64,000 nucleotides of DNA from Kribbella sp. ALI-6-A (GCF_001984195.1 NZ_MTQN01000012.1:1736001-1800000), one strand, 5' to 3'. Positions 17,554 to 27,310 are shown, counted from the stretch's first letter. A program made the numbers and translations. Notes: a model not told the origin generated them from the letters alone.

Positions 17554-18884
17554 CAGGCGGCCCTCAGATTCTCGGGATCGAGTGCGTCCCGTAGCTGGTA
17601 ACGCAAGAGGAATCCGGCCAGCGCCGCCCCGGCCGAGGCCACGGCCCAGCCGAGCACGAGCAGCACCAGTGCGGCGTACAGGGTGTTGATGGGGGTGTCG
17701 TCCTCGGTGAAGCCACCGACCAGCCGGGCCAGCCCCATGCACACCCCGGCGACGAGTCCGAGACACAAGGTGGGGCCGGCGGTGATCAGCAACTGGCGGC
17801 GGATCACGCGGCGGAGCAGAGCGGCGTCGACGCCGAGTGCGGTGAGCGAGGCGAACTGCCGTCGCTGGTCGACCAGTTGGTCGGCCACGCCGACGGTGAA
17901 CGAGGCCAGCGAGATGGCGGCGATCAGCAGGATGCCGATCATGCTCAGCGCGAAGCCGGTGAGGTAGAACTCGCGATCGCTCCAGTCCGGCCGGTCGGTG
18001 GTGACACCGATCGCGGAGGCGACCAGGGCGCCGATCACGAAGCCGCAGCAGAACAGCAGCGACCCCATCCGGGCCGTGGCCCTGGCGTCCGCGACCAGCC
18101 GGGCCCCGGTCAGCAGGCTGACCGGGTCGTCCGAGCGCATCAGTTTTCGCCCGGCCTTCCGGCCCAGCCAGGGAAGGCTGTTCCACCACACTGTCCCCAG
18201 GCCGATGATGGTCGCCGCGGAGCCCACGTAGCCGAACAGTGGGGCCGACGCGAGACCCACCAGCAGCAGTACCGCTCCGACCATGACTCGCAGCCGCGCG
18301 GGAACGAGGACAGGTTGCTCGGTCGTGCTCCGCAGATCCCCGAGCAGGTAGCCGATCGAGGCCCCGCCCAGTGTGAGCAGCCCGACGATCACGAGCCAGA
18401 CCAGCACGTCCCACGCGCTCAGGCCCGGGAACAGCCTCGCCATCCGCGGCAGCTGCCCGAAGACAGCTGTCAGCAGCACGTAGAGCGGTCCGGCCAGCAG
18501 TCCACCGACGAGCCCGACCAGACCGGCGTCAGCGACCGACAGGCGGCGTACCTGGCGCTCGGATGCGCCGGCGAGGCGGAGTGCGGCCAGGCGGCGTTCG
18601 CGGGCGGCGGTGCCGATCCGCAGCGCCTGGAACGCCAGACCGCCGGACAGCAACGCCAGGATGACCAGGATGGCGGCCAGCCCGGAGCGCAGGCCTATCT
18701 CGGCGATGTAGTTGCTGTAGACGCTGTTGTCGAGGTCGCCAGGTCCGATCCGGACGACCCCCACGGCGTTGATGACGAGCGCCCCGCTGAACGCCAGCGC
18801 CGCCGTGGCCAGCCTGACTCGGCTGCGGTCGGCCGGCGTACGGGTTCTGGCCAGGTGGAGGGTGGTGCTCAGCGGGAGGCTCAT
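17553..18884 (-). CDS. FtsX-like ABC transporter permease
   Basis: A 443-residue permease with about eight membrane segments arranged as two FtsX/MacB-type halves. The first ends in the coupling-type sequence RLAALRLAGASERQVRR (about residues 95-111), and the second has RRQFASLTALGVDAALLRR (about 333-351). It is the membrane partner of the ATPase encoded just upstream, whose stop overlaps its start by 4 bases (ATGA). Systems of this type export peptides or lipids or sense antibiotics. The PadR gene in the same run fits a drug-response role. Confidence 0.9.
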   Translation of the reverse strand: MSLPLSTTLHLARTRTPADRSRVRLATAALAFSGALVINAVGVVRIGPGDLDNSVYSNYIAEIGLRSGLAAILVILALLSGGLAFQALRIGTAARERRLAALRLAGASERQVRRLSVADAGLVGLVGGLLAGPLYVLLTAVFGQLPRMARLFPGLSAWDVLVWLVIVGLLTLGGASIGYLLGDLRSTTEQPVLVPARLRVMVGAVLLLVGLASAPLFGYVGSAATIIGLGTVWWNSLPWLGRKAGRKLMRSDDPVSLLTGARLVADARATARMGSLLFCCGFVIGALVASAIGVTTDRPDWSDREFYLTGFALSMIGILLIAAISLASFTVGVADQLVDQRRQFASLTALGVDAALLRRVIRRQLLITAGPTLCLGLVAGVCMGLARLVGGFTEDDTPINTLYAALVLLVLGWAVASAGAALAGFLLRYQLRDALDPENLRAA

Positions 18885-19564
18885 CGCAGCGTCACCTCGT
18901 GCTGGATCTTGCCGTCGCGGAGCCGGATCTCCCGGTCGGCGCTGGCGGCGAGCAGGTTGTCGTGCGTGACCATCACCAGCGCGGCGCCGCGGTCCCGGGT
19001 GGACTGCAGCAGCACCTTGAGCAGGTCCTGTCCGGCCTGGCTGTCGACGCTGCCGGTCGGCTCGTCCGCCAGTACGACGGACGGATCGGTGATCAGCGCC
19101 CGGGCGATAGCGGCCCGCTGGGTCTGCCCGCCGGACAGCTGAGCCGGTACGGCGTCGGCGTGGTCAGCGATGCCGACCCGGTCGAGCCACTGGACAGCGG
19201 CGGCCCGGGCGGGGTCGCGCCTGGCGCCACCGAGCAGCAGGGGCAGCGCCACGTTGTCGGCGAGCGAGAGGTCCGGCACGAGCTGGCCGAACTGCAGCAC
19301 GATGCCGATCCGCGTCCGGCGCAGTGCGGAGCGGTCCTGCTCGGCCAGCGCGGACAGGTCCTGGCCGGTGACCCGGACCGTCCCGGCGTCGGGTTCGAGG
19401 ATGCCGGCCGCGCAGTGCAGCAGCGTCGACTTCCCGCAGCCGCTGGCGCCGGTCACCGCGACCACCTCGCCCGGTGCGACCACGACGGTCACCCCGCGCA
19501 GTGCGACGTTGCGGCGGTAGGCGTACTCCAGACCGGTGAGTTCCAGGGCCGGCGTGAGCGTCAT
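18881..19564 (-). CDS. ABC transporter ATP-binding protein (MacB/LolD type)
   Basis: A 227-residue ATPase with Walker A GASGCGKST (about 39-47), Q-loop LQFGQL, signature LSGGQTQRAAIARAL, Walker B VVLADEPTGSVD and switch histidine VTHD. The signature has Thr at a position where Arg or Gln is usual. The ATG at 19564 overlaps the PadR stop by one base, and its stop overlaps the permease start. Together they form a PadR-ATPase-permease transport operon. Confidence 0.95.
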   Translation of the reverse strand: MTLTPALELTGLEYAYRRNVALRGVTVVVAPGEVVAVTGASGCGKSTLLHCAAGILEPDAGTVRVTGQDLSALAEQDRSALRRTRIGIVLQFGQLVPDLSLADNVALPLLLGGARRDPARAAAVQWLDRVGIADHADAVPAQLSGGQTQRAAIARALITDPSVVLADEPTGSVDSQAGQDLLKVLLQSTRDRGAALVMVTHDNLLAASADREIRLRDGKIQHEVTLR

Positions 19565-20085
19565 CAGCTGGACTCCTTGTCGTCGGTGAGGCGGTCCAGC
19601 GCGAGGTCGAGCCAGCGCAGGTCGGCGTCGAGATGGGTGACGAGGTAGGACCGGACCAGGTTCGTCGTCGGGTCGCCGGAGGCTGGTGGCAGCTCCTGCA
19701 GTTCGCGAATCCGGCGCAGGTGGCCGGCCCGTTGCCGGGCCAGGAACGAGGTCGCGTCGCCGCCGGTACGCAGCGCGGTGACCAGCTTGCGGATCATCTC
19801 GTCGGCCGTGCCCCAGGCGGGCGGGACCGGGTCGGCGAGCCAGTCGTCGAGGTGCTTGCGGCCCTTCTCGGTGATCGCGTACACGGTCCGGTCCGGTCCG
19901 CCGCCCGAGGTCTTCTCGGTCACCTCGACCAAGCCGTCGCGCTCCAGCCGCGCCAGCGTCGTGTAGACCTGCCCGAACGCCAGCGGCCGCCCGTCGGGGA
20001 ACCACGCGTCGTGGCCCCGCTTGACGTCGTACCCGTGCGCCGGAGCGCGGGACAGCAGTCCCAGAACCAGCTCCGCGGTCGCCAT
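19564..20085 (-). CDS. PadR-family transcriptional regulator
   Basis: A 173-residue winged-helix regulator. MATAELVLGLLSRAPAHGYD at the start is the classic PadR N-terminus, followed by FGQVYTTLARLERDGLVEV (recognition helix and wing) and a C-terminal dimerisation helix. ATG 20085 is preferred over an upstream frame extension to 20175, which would run through the operator. A TATAGT hexamer ends 7 bases before this ATG, the spacing of a leaderless mRNA. It heads the ABC transporter / CDP-alcohol phosphotransferase run and probably controls it. Confidence 0.92.
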   Translation of the reverse strand: MATAELVLGLLSRAPAHGYDVKRGHDAWFPDGRPLAFGQVYTTLARLERDGLVEVTEKTSGGGPDRTVYAITEKGRKHLDDWLADPVPPAWGTADEMIRKLVTALRTGGDATSFLARQRAGHLRRIRELQELPPASGDPTTNLVRSYLVTHLDADLRWLDLALDRLTDDKESS

Positions 20086-20092
20086 GCCGGCG

Positions 20093-20120
20093 ACTATACA
20101 CTCAATGTATGTACTGAGTG
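20093..20120 (-). promoter_or_regulatory. PadR operator and leaderless promoter
   Basis: CACTCA (20099-20104) and TGAGTG (20115-20120) are inverted arms around a 10-base AT-rich core. On the minus strand the -10 hexamer TATAGT (20098-20093) abuts the palindrome, 7 bases before the padR ATG. A protein bound here would block the promoter, giving autoregulation of the whole operon. Confidence 0.7.
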
Positions 20121-20223
20121 AATAGCCGCCGGACGAGCGTGCGGTGGACCGCCGATGCGGGGACGCTGGGCCCAAGTCGGTAGGATTCGCCTCGTCACCC
20201 CGGATCGAAACCAGGAGTAGTCA

Positions 20224-20475
20224 GTGGCTCGCGTTGTCGTCGACGTCATGCTCAAGCCCGAGATCCTCGACCCGCAGGGCAAGGCGGTGCACGGCGCGTT
20301 CGGCCGGCTCGGCTTCGACGGCGTGGCCGACGTCCGTCAGGGCAAGCGCTTCGAGATCACCCTCGAGGGCGAGGCGACCGAGGAGCGGGTCGCCGAGATC
20401 CGCAAGGCCGCGGACACCCTGCTGGCCAACCCGGTGATCGAGGACTACACCCTGCACGTCGAGGCTGACCGATGA
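20224..20475 (+). CDS. purS: Phosphoribosylformylglycinamidine synthase subunit PurS
   Basis: An 83-residue small subunit that bridges PurQ and PurL in the FGAM synthase complex. It carries the characteristic [20 protein letters not shown] start and the RQGKRFEI strand. It has a GTG start at 20224 with AGGAG seven bases upstream. A TAGGAT hexamer at 20181-20186 is a plausible -10 for the purSQ transcript. Its stop overlaps the purQ start by 4 bases. Confidence 0.96.
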   Translation: MARVVVDVMLKPEILDPQGKAVHGAFGRLGFDGVADVRQGKRFEITLEGEATEERVAEIRKAADTLLANPVIEDYTLHVEADR

Positions 20476-21143
20476 AGATCGGGGTCGTCACCTTCCCGGG
20501 CTCGCTGGACGACGCCGACGCCCGTCGCGCGGCCGCGGTGGCCGGCGCCGAGGCGGTCGCGCTGTGGCACGGCGACGCCGACCTGCACGGGGTCGACGCG
20601 GTGATCCTGCCCGGCGGTTTCTCCTACGGCGACTACCTGCGGGCCGGTGCGATCTCGCGGTTCGCGCCGGTGATGGAGACCGTGATCAAGAAGGCCGGCG
20701 AGGGCCTGCCCGTGCTCGGCATCTGCAACGGCTTCCAGGTGCTCTGCGAGGCCCACCTGCTGCCCGGCGCCCTGATCAAGAACCACGTGCGCAAGTTCGT
20801 CTGCAAGGACCAGCCGCTGCGGATCGAGAACAACCGCACCGCCTGGACCAGCGACTACGACGCGAACCACGAGATCACCATCGTGCTGAAGAACCAGGAC
20901 GGTTCGTACGTCGCGGACGAGGCGACCCTGGACCGGCTCGAGGGCGAGGGCCGCGTGGTCGCCCGCTACCTCGGCCAGAACCCGAACGGCTCGTACCGCG
21001 ACATCGCCGGGATCAGCAACGAGCGCGGCAACGTCGTCGGCCTGATGCCGCACCCCGAGCACTGCGTCGAGACCCTGACCGGTCCGAGCACGGACGGCCT
21101 GGGCTTCTTCACCTCGGTGCTGAAAGCCGTCGTCGCCTCCTGA
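20472..21143 (+). CDS. purQ: Phosphoribosylformylglycinamidine synthase subunit PurQ (glutaminase)
   Basis: A 223-residue class I glutamine amidotransferase that releases ammonia for FGAM formation. The catalytic Cys is in GICNGFQ (about residues 83-89), and the His/Glu pair in MPHPEHCVE near residue 196. It overlaps purS by 4 bases. Its stop shares one base with the start of the membrane protein gene at 21143, so purL is not its immediate neighbour, which is unusual. Confidence 0.97.
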   Translation: MKIGVVTFPGSLDDADARRAAAVAGAEAVALWHGDADLHGVDAVILPGGFSYGDYLRAGAISRFAPVMETVIKKAGEGLPVLGICNGFQVLCEAHLLPGALIKNHVRKFVCKDQPLRIENNRTAWTSDYDANHEITIVLKNQDGSYVADEATLDRLEGEGRVVARYLGQNPNGSYRDIAGISNERGNVVGLMPHPEHCVETLTGPSTDGLGFFTSVLKAVVAS

Positions 21144-23263
21144 TGAGCCTCACCCGGGTGCGGCGCACTGTTGCCCGCACCCTGTTCCTGGCCGCGACCG
21201 GCGCGCTGTTCGCAGGCGCAGCCGGCCCGGCAGCGGCCCAGCCGCTTGCCGCCGCGGAGGCTCCGGCGCCTTCCTCTTCCTCGGCGCCTTCCGCGCCGCA
21301 GGCGCGGGAGGCGCCGGCGGCGAAGGTCGTGGTGATCGGCGTACCGGGCATCACCTGGTTCGACGTGCAGAACTCGCCGGAGCTGACCGCGCTGGTGGGT
21401 GAGGCGAACGTCGGGTCGATCACCGTGAAGACGGCCGGCCCGCACACCTGCCCGGTCGACGGCTGGCTCACCGTCGGTGCCGGGACCCGCGCGTGGGGCA
21501 GCGTTCCCGACGAGCCCTGCGGCGACCTGCCCGCGGTGGTCGGCGGCAGGATCCAGAACTGGCAGACCTACGTCGACCGGCAGGCCGAGCATCACACCGG
21601 CGCCCCGATCGGCCGGCTCGGTCAGGCCGGCTACCCGATCTGCGGCTTCGGGCCCGGCGCGGCGATCGCCCTGGCCCGCACCGACGGCACGGTCACCAAC
21701 TGGCGTCCCACCTTCACCCCCGCGGCCCTCAGCGGCTGCTCGGACGCGATCGTCGACGCCGGGGCGATGCCGATCCGCGAAGGCCGGACCGAAGCGCGCG
21801 AGAAGGTCGCCGACCTGGTCTCCCAGGCGAAGGCGGCCGGCGCTTGGGTTGTGCTCGCCGGGATCAGCCAGGAAGTGGAGTGGGCCCACCAGGAACCTCT
21901 TGTGGCCCTCCAGCTCCCGCCCGACGGCGAGCCCCGCTGGCTGACCAGCGACTCCACCCGCCGCCCGGGGCTGATCCAGCTCACCGACCTCACCGCGACG
22001 ATCCTGCGCGGCCGCCAGGCGGCGAACGTCGACCCGGCCGGCGAGCAGAAGGCCGGTCCGCTCGACGGCACCGCGATCACCGTGACCGGCGACGTGCACA
22101 CCGACTCGGCCGCGGTGATCGAGGACCGGATGGACACCAACCAGCGCTTCAGGTACCCGCGCCCGATGCTGGTCGCCGTCTCGATGACGATCCTCGCGGC
22201 CGAGCTGATCGCGCTCGGCTGGTTCCTGAAGACCCGCAGCCGGCGGTCCCGCGGTGCGTTCACCTTCACGCTGCTCACCCAGGGCGGCTTCTTCGTCGCC
22301 GTCTTCCTCTCGACCGCGACCGTCTGGTGGCGCTGGCCCGCGCCGCCGCTCTCGCTGTACTTCGTCGTCCTGGGGATCAGCGCGTTGTTCGCCGGGCTGG
22401 CCAAAGTGCTGCTCGGCCGGTACGCGTACGTCGGGATCGCGCTCGCGGCGTACCTGATCCTGCTGGTGGACGGCGTCCTGGGGACGCCGCTGCAGTTCGG
22501 CAGCATGTTCACCGACGGGCCGGTGATCGGCGGCCGGTTCTACGGCTTCGGCAACTCGACTTTCGCGACCCTGGCCGTCGCGGCGCTGGTCGTGGCCGGC
22601 GTGGCCGCGCAGAAGCTGATCGACCGCAGCCGGGTCCAGGCGGCGCTCGCCGTCCTGGCGATCGGCGGCGCCGCGATCGTCGTCGACGGCCGGCCGGGCT
22701 GGGGCACCGACTTCGGCGGCATCATCGCGCTGACGCCGGCCGTCCTGCTGATGGCCTGGCTGACCTGGCGGGGCGGGATTTCGCTGCGCGCTCTGATCGG
22801 CATAGGCGTGGCCGGTGTGCTCGCCGTGTCCGCGGTCGCCTACCTGGACTACTTGCGGCCCGAGGACCAGCGCAGCCACTTCGGCACCTTCGTGGCGCGG
22901 CTGCTCGACGGTGACGTGGCGGACGTGCTGATCCGCAAGCTGGAGATGGCCGTGCAGTTCTTCTCCGGACCGGCCGGCTGGGCGATGCTGGTCGCGGTGA
23001 TCCTCGCGATGCTCGCCACCGTGCTGCCCGACCGGGTGCCGTCGGCGGCGTACCGGGAGTTCTTCGCCAGCCGGCCGATGGTCCGGCCCACTTTGCTCGC
23101 ATTGTCGACCTGCGGTCTGGTCGGCATGCTGCTCAACGACGCGGGCGTCGCCCTGCCCGCGATCATGACCGGCTTCGCCGTCCCGCTGCTGGTCGCCCAT
23201 CTCGTGGCCTCGCCCCGGCCAGCTACCGTTTCTCCCGAGTCCCATCTAGTTCAGGAGCACTGA
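21143..23263 (+). CDS. Exported-domain plus multi-pass membrane protein between purQ and purL
   Basis: A 706-residue protein. It has a signal peptide-like start (residues 1-35), an Ala/Ser/Pro linker, then an extracytoplasmic domain to about residue 335 that resembles a degenerate alkaline-phosphatase-superfamily fold ([14 protein letters not shown], then [17 protein letters not shown]). About ten membrane segments follow. I do not recognise a named family with confidence; similar large proteins occur in actinobacteria without a proven role. The ATG overlaps the purQ stop, and purL starts 4 bases after its stop, so it is translated within the purine operon. Confidence 0.8.
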   Translation: MSLTRVRRTVARTLFLAATGALFAGAAGPAAAQPLAAAEAPAPSSSSAPSAPQAREAPAAKVVVIGVPGITWFDVQNSPELTALVGEANVGSITVKTAGPHTCPVDGWLTVGAGTRAWGSVPDEPCGDLPAVVGGRIQNWQTYVDRQAEHHTGAPIGRLGQAGYPICGFGPGAAIALARTDGTVTNWRPTFTPAALSGCSDAIVDAGAMPIREGRTEAREKVADLVSQAKAAGAWVVLAGISQEVEWAHQEPLVALQLPPDGEPRWLTSDSTRRPGLIQLTDLTATILRGRQAANVDPAGEQKAGPLDGTAITVTGDVHTDSAAVIEDRMDTNQRFRYPRPMLVAVSMTILAAELIALGWFLKTRSRRSRGAFTFTLLTQGGFFVAVFLSTATVWWRWPAPPLSLYFVVLGISALFAGLAKVLLGRYAYVGIALAAYLILLVDGVLGTPLQFGSMFTDGPVIGGRFYGFGNSTFATLAVAALVVAGVAAQKLIDRSRVQAALAVLAIGGAAIVVDGRPGWGTDFGGIIALTPAVLLMAWLTWRGGISLRALIGIGVAGVLAVSAVAYLDYLRPEDQRSHFGTFVARLLDGDVADVLIRKLEMAVQFFSGPAGWAMLVAVILAMLATVLPDRVPSAAYREFFASRPMVRPTLLALSTCGLVGMLLNDAGVALPAIMTGFAVPLLVAHLVASPRPATVSPESHLVQEH

Positions 23264-23267
23264 AATC

Positions 23268-25529
23268 GTGTCGACCGACACCGTGAGCAACGCCTCCAGT
23301 ACGCCGGACGTCGAGCAGCCGTGGGCGGAGCTCGGCCTCAAGCCGGACGAGTACCAGCGGATCCGGGACATCCTCGACCGGCGGCCGACCAGCTGCGAGC
23401 TGGCGATGTACTCGGTGATGTGGAGCGAGCACTGCTCGTACAAGTCGTCCAAGGTGCACCTGAAGAAGTTCGGGGACATCCCGCAGGAGACCCCGGCGGG
23501 CAAGATGCTGGCCGGCATCGGCGAGAACGCCGGCGTGATCGACATCGGTGAGGGCTACGCGGTCACCTTCAAGGTCGAGTCGCACAACCACCCGTCGTAC
23601 GTCGAGCCGTACCAGGGCGCGGCGACCGGGGTCGGCGGCATCGTGCGCGACATCCTGGCGATGGGCGCCCGGCCGGTCGCGGTGATGGACCCGCTGCGGT
23701 TCGGCCCGCTGGACGCGCCGGACACCAAGCGCGTGCTGCCGGGCATCGTGTCCGGCGTCGGCGGCTACGGCAACAGCCTCGGCCTGCCGAACATCGGCGG
23801 CGAGGTCGTGTTCGACTCGACGTACCTGGGCAACCCGCTGGTCAACGCGCTGTGCGTCGGCGTGATGAAGCACGAGGACCTGCACCTCGCGAACGCCACC
23901 GGCATCGGCAACCAGATCATCCTGTACGGCGCCAAGACCGGCGGCGACGGGATCGGCGGCGTCTCGGTGCTCGCGTCGGAGACCTTCGCCGAGGGCGGCC
24001 CGACCAAGCGCCCGGCGGTCCAGGTCGGCGACCCGTTCATGGAGAAGCTGCTGATCGAGTGCACGCTCGAGCTGTTCGCGGCCCGGCTGGTCGAGGGCAT
24101 CCAGGACCTGGGCGGCGCGGGCCTGTCCTGCGCGACGTCGGAGCTGGCCAGCGCGGGCGACGGCGGCATGTACGTCTCGCTCGACAAGGTGCCGCTGCGG
24201 GATGCCTCGCTCGCTCCGGAAGAGATCCTGATGAGCGAGTCGCAGGAGCGGATGATGGCGGTCGTCACGCCGGACAACGTCGAGGCGTTCCTGAAGATCT
24301 GCGCGAAGTGGGACGTCCAGGCCGACGTGATCGGTGAGGTGACCGACACCGGCCGCCTGCAGATCGACTGGCACGGCGAGCGCGTCGTCGACGTACCGCC
24401 GCGCACCGTCGCGCACGAGGGCCCGGTCTACGAGCGCCCGTACGCGCGGCCGTCCTGGCAGGACGAGCTGCAGGCCGACGGCGCCGAGAAGTTGCCTCGG
24501 GCAACCACCGGCGAGGAGTTGCGGGACACGCTGCTCACGCTGATCGCCTCGCCGAACCTGTGCGACAAGTCGTGGGTCACCGACCAGTACGACCGGTACG
24601 TGCTCGGCAACTCGGTGCTCGCGCAGCCCGAGGACAGCGGCATGATCCGGGTCGACGAGACCAGCGGCCTGGGCGTCGCGGTCTCCACCGACTGCAACGG
24701 CCGCTTCGCCAAGCTCGACCCGTACACCGGCGCGAAGCTGGCGCTGGCCGAGTCGTACCGCAACGTCGCGACCACCGGCGCCCGGCCGGCCGCGGTCACC
24801 GACTGCCTGAACTTCGGCTCGCCCGAGGACCCGGCGGTGATGTGGCAGTTCTCCGAGGCGATCCGTGGACTGGTCGACGGCTGCATCGAGCTGGGCATCC
24901 CGGTGACCGGCGGCAACGTCTCGTTCTACAACCAGACCGGCGAGACCCCGATCCTGCCGACGCCGGTCGTCGGCGTACTGGGGGTCATCGACGATGTCAC
25001 CCGGCGGACGCCGATCGGCTTCACCGCCGAGATGGAAGGCCACCAGCTCTACCTGCTGGGCGAGACCGACGAGGAGCTGTCCGGCTCCGAGTGGGCGCAC
25101 GTCGTGCACGGTCACCTCGGTGGCCGCCCGCCGGCGGTCGACCTGGCCGCCGAGCAGCAGTTGGCCGACATCCTGATCAACGCCTCCCGCGACGGCCTGA
25201 TCGACGCGGCCCACGACGTCAGCGACGGCGGCGTCGCCCAGACGCTCGTCGAGTCAGCCCTCCGCGGCGGCGTCGGCGCCCGGGTCTGGGCTCCGGACGG
25301 CCTCGACCCGTTCCTGTTCCTCTTCGCCGAGTCGGCCGGCCGCGCGGTCGTCGCCGTCCCGCGCACCGAAGAGGTCCGCTTCACCGACATGTGCACCGCA
25401 CGCCGCTTCCCGCACGCCAAGATCGGCGTCATCACCGGCGACACGCTGGATGTGCAGGACCAGTTCGAGATCCCGCTGGCCGAGCTGCAGGCGACCTGGA
25501 GTGCGACGCTCCCGGCCGCTCTGGGCTGA
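23268..25529 (+). CDS. purL: Phosphoribosylformylglycinamidine synthase subunit PurL
   Basis: The 753-residue small-type PurL, the ATP-dependent synthetase that converts FGAR to FGAM with ammonia from PurQ. Family landmarks include [12 protein letters not shown] near residue 51, KVESHNHPS near residue 104, [15 protein letters not shown] near residue 165, and [14 protein letters not shown] near residue 281. It starts with GTG at 23268, four bases after the membrane-protein stop, preceded by AGGAG within that gene's last codons. A strong hairpin lies 19 bases after its stop. Confidence 0.97.
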   Translation: MSTDTVSNASSTPDVEQPWAELGLKPDEYQRIRDILDRRPTSCELAMYSVMWSEHCSYKSSKVHLKKFGDIPQETPAGKMLAGIGENAGVIDIGEGYAVTFKVESHNHPSYVEPYQGAATGVGGIVRDILAMGARPVAVMDPLRFGPLDAPDTKRVLPGIVSGVGGYGNSLGLPNIGGEVVFDSTYLGNPLVNALCVGVMKHEDLHLANATGIGNQIILYGAKTGGDGIGGVSVLASETFAEGGPTKRPAVQVGDPFMEKLLIECTLELFAARLVEGIQDLGGAGLSCATSELASAGDGGMYVSLDKVPLRDASLAPEEILMSESQERMMAVVTPDNVEAFLKICAKWDVQADVIGEVTDTGRLQIDWHGERVVDVPPRTVAHEGPVYERPYARPSWQDELQADGAEKLPRATTGEELRDTLLTLIASPNLCDKSWVTDQYDRYVLGNSVLAQPEDSGMIRVDETSGLGVAVSTDCNGRFAKLDPYTGAKLALAESYRNVATTGARPAAVTDCLNFGSPEDPAVMWQFSEAIRGLVDGCIELGIPVTGGNVSFYNQTGETPILPTPVVGVLGVIDDVTRRTPIGFTAEMEGHQLYLLGETDEELSGSEWAHVVHGHLGGRPPAVDLAAEQQLADILINASRDGLIDAAHDVSDGGVAQTLVESALRGGVGARVWAPDGLDPFLFLFAESAGRAVVAVPRTEEVRFTDMCTARRFPHAKIGVITGDTLDVQDQFEIPLAELQATWSATLPAALG

Positions 25530-25547
25530 CGGCGAGCAGGAGCATGA

Positions 25548-25581
25548 GTTGGGCCCTGGCCGATGCCGGCCAGGGCCCAAC
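25548..25581. terminator. 14-bp perfect hairpin after purL
   Basis: GTTGGGCCCTGGCC (25548-25561) pairs with GGCCAGGGCCCAAC (25568-25581) around a 6-base loop. It sits between the convergent purL and SDR genes and should stop transcription from both sides. It has no T-run. Confidence 0.85.
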
Positions 25582-25586
25582 GCTTG

Positions 25587-26312
25587 TCACCAGGGGATGA
25601 CGCCCTCGTCGTCGAAGAAGCCGCCGCGAGGGCCGTCGTCGGGCAGAGTGGCCAGCCGGATCGCGATCGCGGCGCCCTGCTCAGGGGCGCGGGAGCCGCT
25701 GAAGCCGGTGAAGTCGGTGGCGACGTAGCCGGGGCAGGCGGCGTTCACGATGACGTTGGTGTCGGCGAGCCGCCGGGCGTACTGGACGGTGATGCTGTTG
25801 AGCATCGACTTCGACGGTGCGTACGCGGCCATCACCGGGCCGGTCCGCAAGGTCAGCGAACCCATGTTGCTCGACATGTTGACGATGCGCGGCGAGGTCG
25901 CGCGGCGCAGCAGCGGCAGCATCGCGTTCGTCACCCGGACGACCCCGAACACGTTCGTGTCCAGGACGGTGCGGACGACGTCGAGGTCGAGCGTCGTCGG
26001 GTCCTGCACGGTGCCGTCGGTCCGGCCGGAGATCCCGGCGTTGTTGACCAGTACGTCGAGCCGTCCCGCCGTCTGCTCGATGGTGGCGGCCGCCGTGGCG
26101 ACGCTGTCCTCGGACGTGACGTCGAGCTCGACCACGAACGCGTCGACGTCCGCGGCGCGCAGCCGCTCGACCGCCTCCTCGCCCCTGGCCTTGTCCCGCG
26201 CGCCCACCGCGACCATGAAGCCGCTCGCTCCCAGCCCCTGGGCGATGGCGAAACCGATTCCCTTGTTGGCGCCGGTGACCAGCGCGATCTTCGTGTCGTT
26301 CACGCGCTCCAT
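25587..26312 (-). CDS. SDR-family NAD(P)-dependent oxidoreductase
   Basis: A 241-residue short-chain dehydrogenase. The cofactor motif TGANKGIGFAIA lies near residue 13, NNAG near residue 89, the catalytic Ser in VNMSSNMGS, and the YxxxK pair in YAPSK near residue 163. The substrate is unknown; the closest pattern is that of carbonyl reductase-like SDRs of the kind often paired with LysR regulators. It is divergent from the LysR gene at 26396, across a clear palindrome, and is its likely target. Confidence 0.92.
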   Translation of the reverse strand: MERVNDTKIALVTGANKGIGFAIAQGLGASGFMVAVGARDKARGEEAVERLRAADVDAFVVELDVTSEDSVATAAATIEQTAGRLDVLVNNAGISGRTDGTVQDPTTLDLDVVRTVLDTNVFGVVRVTNAMLPLLRRATSPRIVNMSSNMGSLTLRTGPVMAAYAPSKSMLNSITVQYARRLADTNVIVNAACPGYVATDFTGFSGSRAPEQGAAIAIRLATLPDDGPRGGFFDDEGVIPW

Positions 26313-26353
26313 GCTCGGCGCGCCGCGCGTTCGCTGTCCAAGACCGGTTCGGC

Positions 26354-26384
26354 ACTTGCTGATGCCCTTCAGGTATCAGCAAGT
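26354..26384. promoter_or_regulatory. LysR operator: inverted repeat with 11-base spacer
   Basis: ACTTGCTGAT (26354-26363) and ATCAGCAAGT (26375-26384) are perfect 10-base arms separated by 11 bases, fitting the T-N11-A rule for LysR-type sites. It ends 11 bases before the lysR GTG and lies 41 bases from the SDR start, so one site can control both genes. Confidence 0.85.
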
Positions 26385-26395
26385 ACTCTGCGCTC

Positions 26396-27265
26396 GTGGA
26401 CGATCTCGAGACCCGCGAGCTTCGCTACTTCGTCGCGGTCGCCGAGGAACTGCACTTCGGCCGCGCCGCCGACCGGCTCGGGATCGCCCAGCCGGCGCTG
26501 TCCCGGGCGATCCGCCAGCTGGAGCATCGGCTCGGCGTCCAGCTGCTCGACCGTGACCGGCGTGGCGCGGCGCTCACCGACGCCGGCCGGGTGTTGCTCC
26601 GCGAAGCGGGCGCGGCCCTCGACGCGGTCGCGGCCGCCGCGCGCCGTACCCGACGTGCCGGTGACGAGAAGCGGCCGCTGATGCTGGTCACGAAGGCCGG
26701 AGCGTCTCACGAGCTGCTGCAACGACTCCTCGTCGCGCACGCGAGCGCACCCGATGCGGCGCCGGTCGAGGTCGTCCTGTGCGAGGTCGGCGAGCAGGCG
26801 CGGTTCCTGCGCGACGGGCGCGCCGACGTCGCCATCATGCACCGGCCGTACGACGATCTCGCCGGGTTCGACACCGAGGACCTGTACGTCGAAGGCCAGG
26901 TCGCGCTGCTTCCCGCCGGGCATCCGCTCGCGGCACGCGATCAGCTCACGCTGGCGGAGGTCCGCGACGTACCGGGCCTGCCGATCGCGCGCTGGCCCCA
27001 GCTCGACGGGACCTACCCGGACGGGCCCGGTCCCGAGGTGCACACCCAGTCCCAGCTCGCTCAGCTCGTCGCGCTCGGCAAGACGCTGCTCGTCATCCCC
27101 GCGTCGAGCCGTGCCTGGCAGTGGCCCGATCACGTCGCCGTACCCGTCGTGGACGCGCCGGAGGTCACCACGGTGATCGCCTGGCCGCCGAGCGGCTACT
27201 CACCGGCGGTCGCATCGCTCGTCCGGTCAGCGGCTGGGCTTCACCGCGTCGCGCCGACAAGCTGA
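26396..27265 (+). CDS. LysR-family transcriptional regulator
   Basis: A 289-residue regulator. The N-terminal winged helix (ELRYFVAVAEELHFGRAADRLGIAQPALSRAIRQLEHRLG, about residues 6-45) is a canonical LysR reader. The C-terminal periplasmic-binding-like domain senses an effector. It starts with GTG at 26396, immediately after the palindromic site. Activation of the divergent SDR gene is expected. No effector can be named from the sequence. Confidence 0.94.
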   Translation: MDDLETRELRYFVAVAEELHFGRAADRLGIAQPALSRAIRQLEHRLGVQLLDRDRRGAALTDAGRVLLREAGAALDAVAAAARRTRRAGDEKRPLMLVTKAGASHELLQRLLVAHASAPDAAPVEVVLCEVGEQARFLRDGRADVAIMHRPYDDLAGFDTEDLYVEGQVALLPAGHPLAARDQLTLAEVRDVPGLPIARWPQLDGTYPDGPGPEVHTQSQLAQLVALGKTLLVIPASSRAWQWPDHVAVPVVDAPEVTTVIAWPPSGYSPAVASLVRSAAGLHRVAPTS

Positions 27266-27310
27266 CCACCGGGACAGCTTCTGAAGACCTTCGTCTGCTT
27301 GGGTAGGTGC

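Noticed and set aside
17554-18414. Upstream extension of the CDP-alcohol phosphotransferase frame
   Set aside because: It is an off-frame shadow of the FtsX-like permease; the family domain starts at the ATG at 17553.
20966-23245. 759-residue leftward open frame
   Set aside because: It is antisense to purQ and the membrane protein gene, with low-complexity composition and no start context.
23223-25214. 663-residue leftward open frame
   Set aside because: It is antisense to purL, and purL has every family motif.
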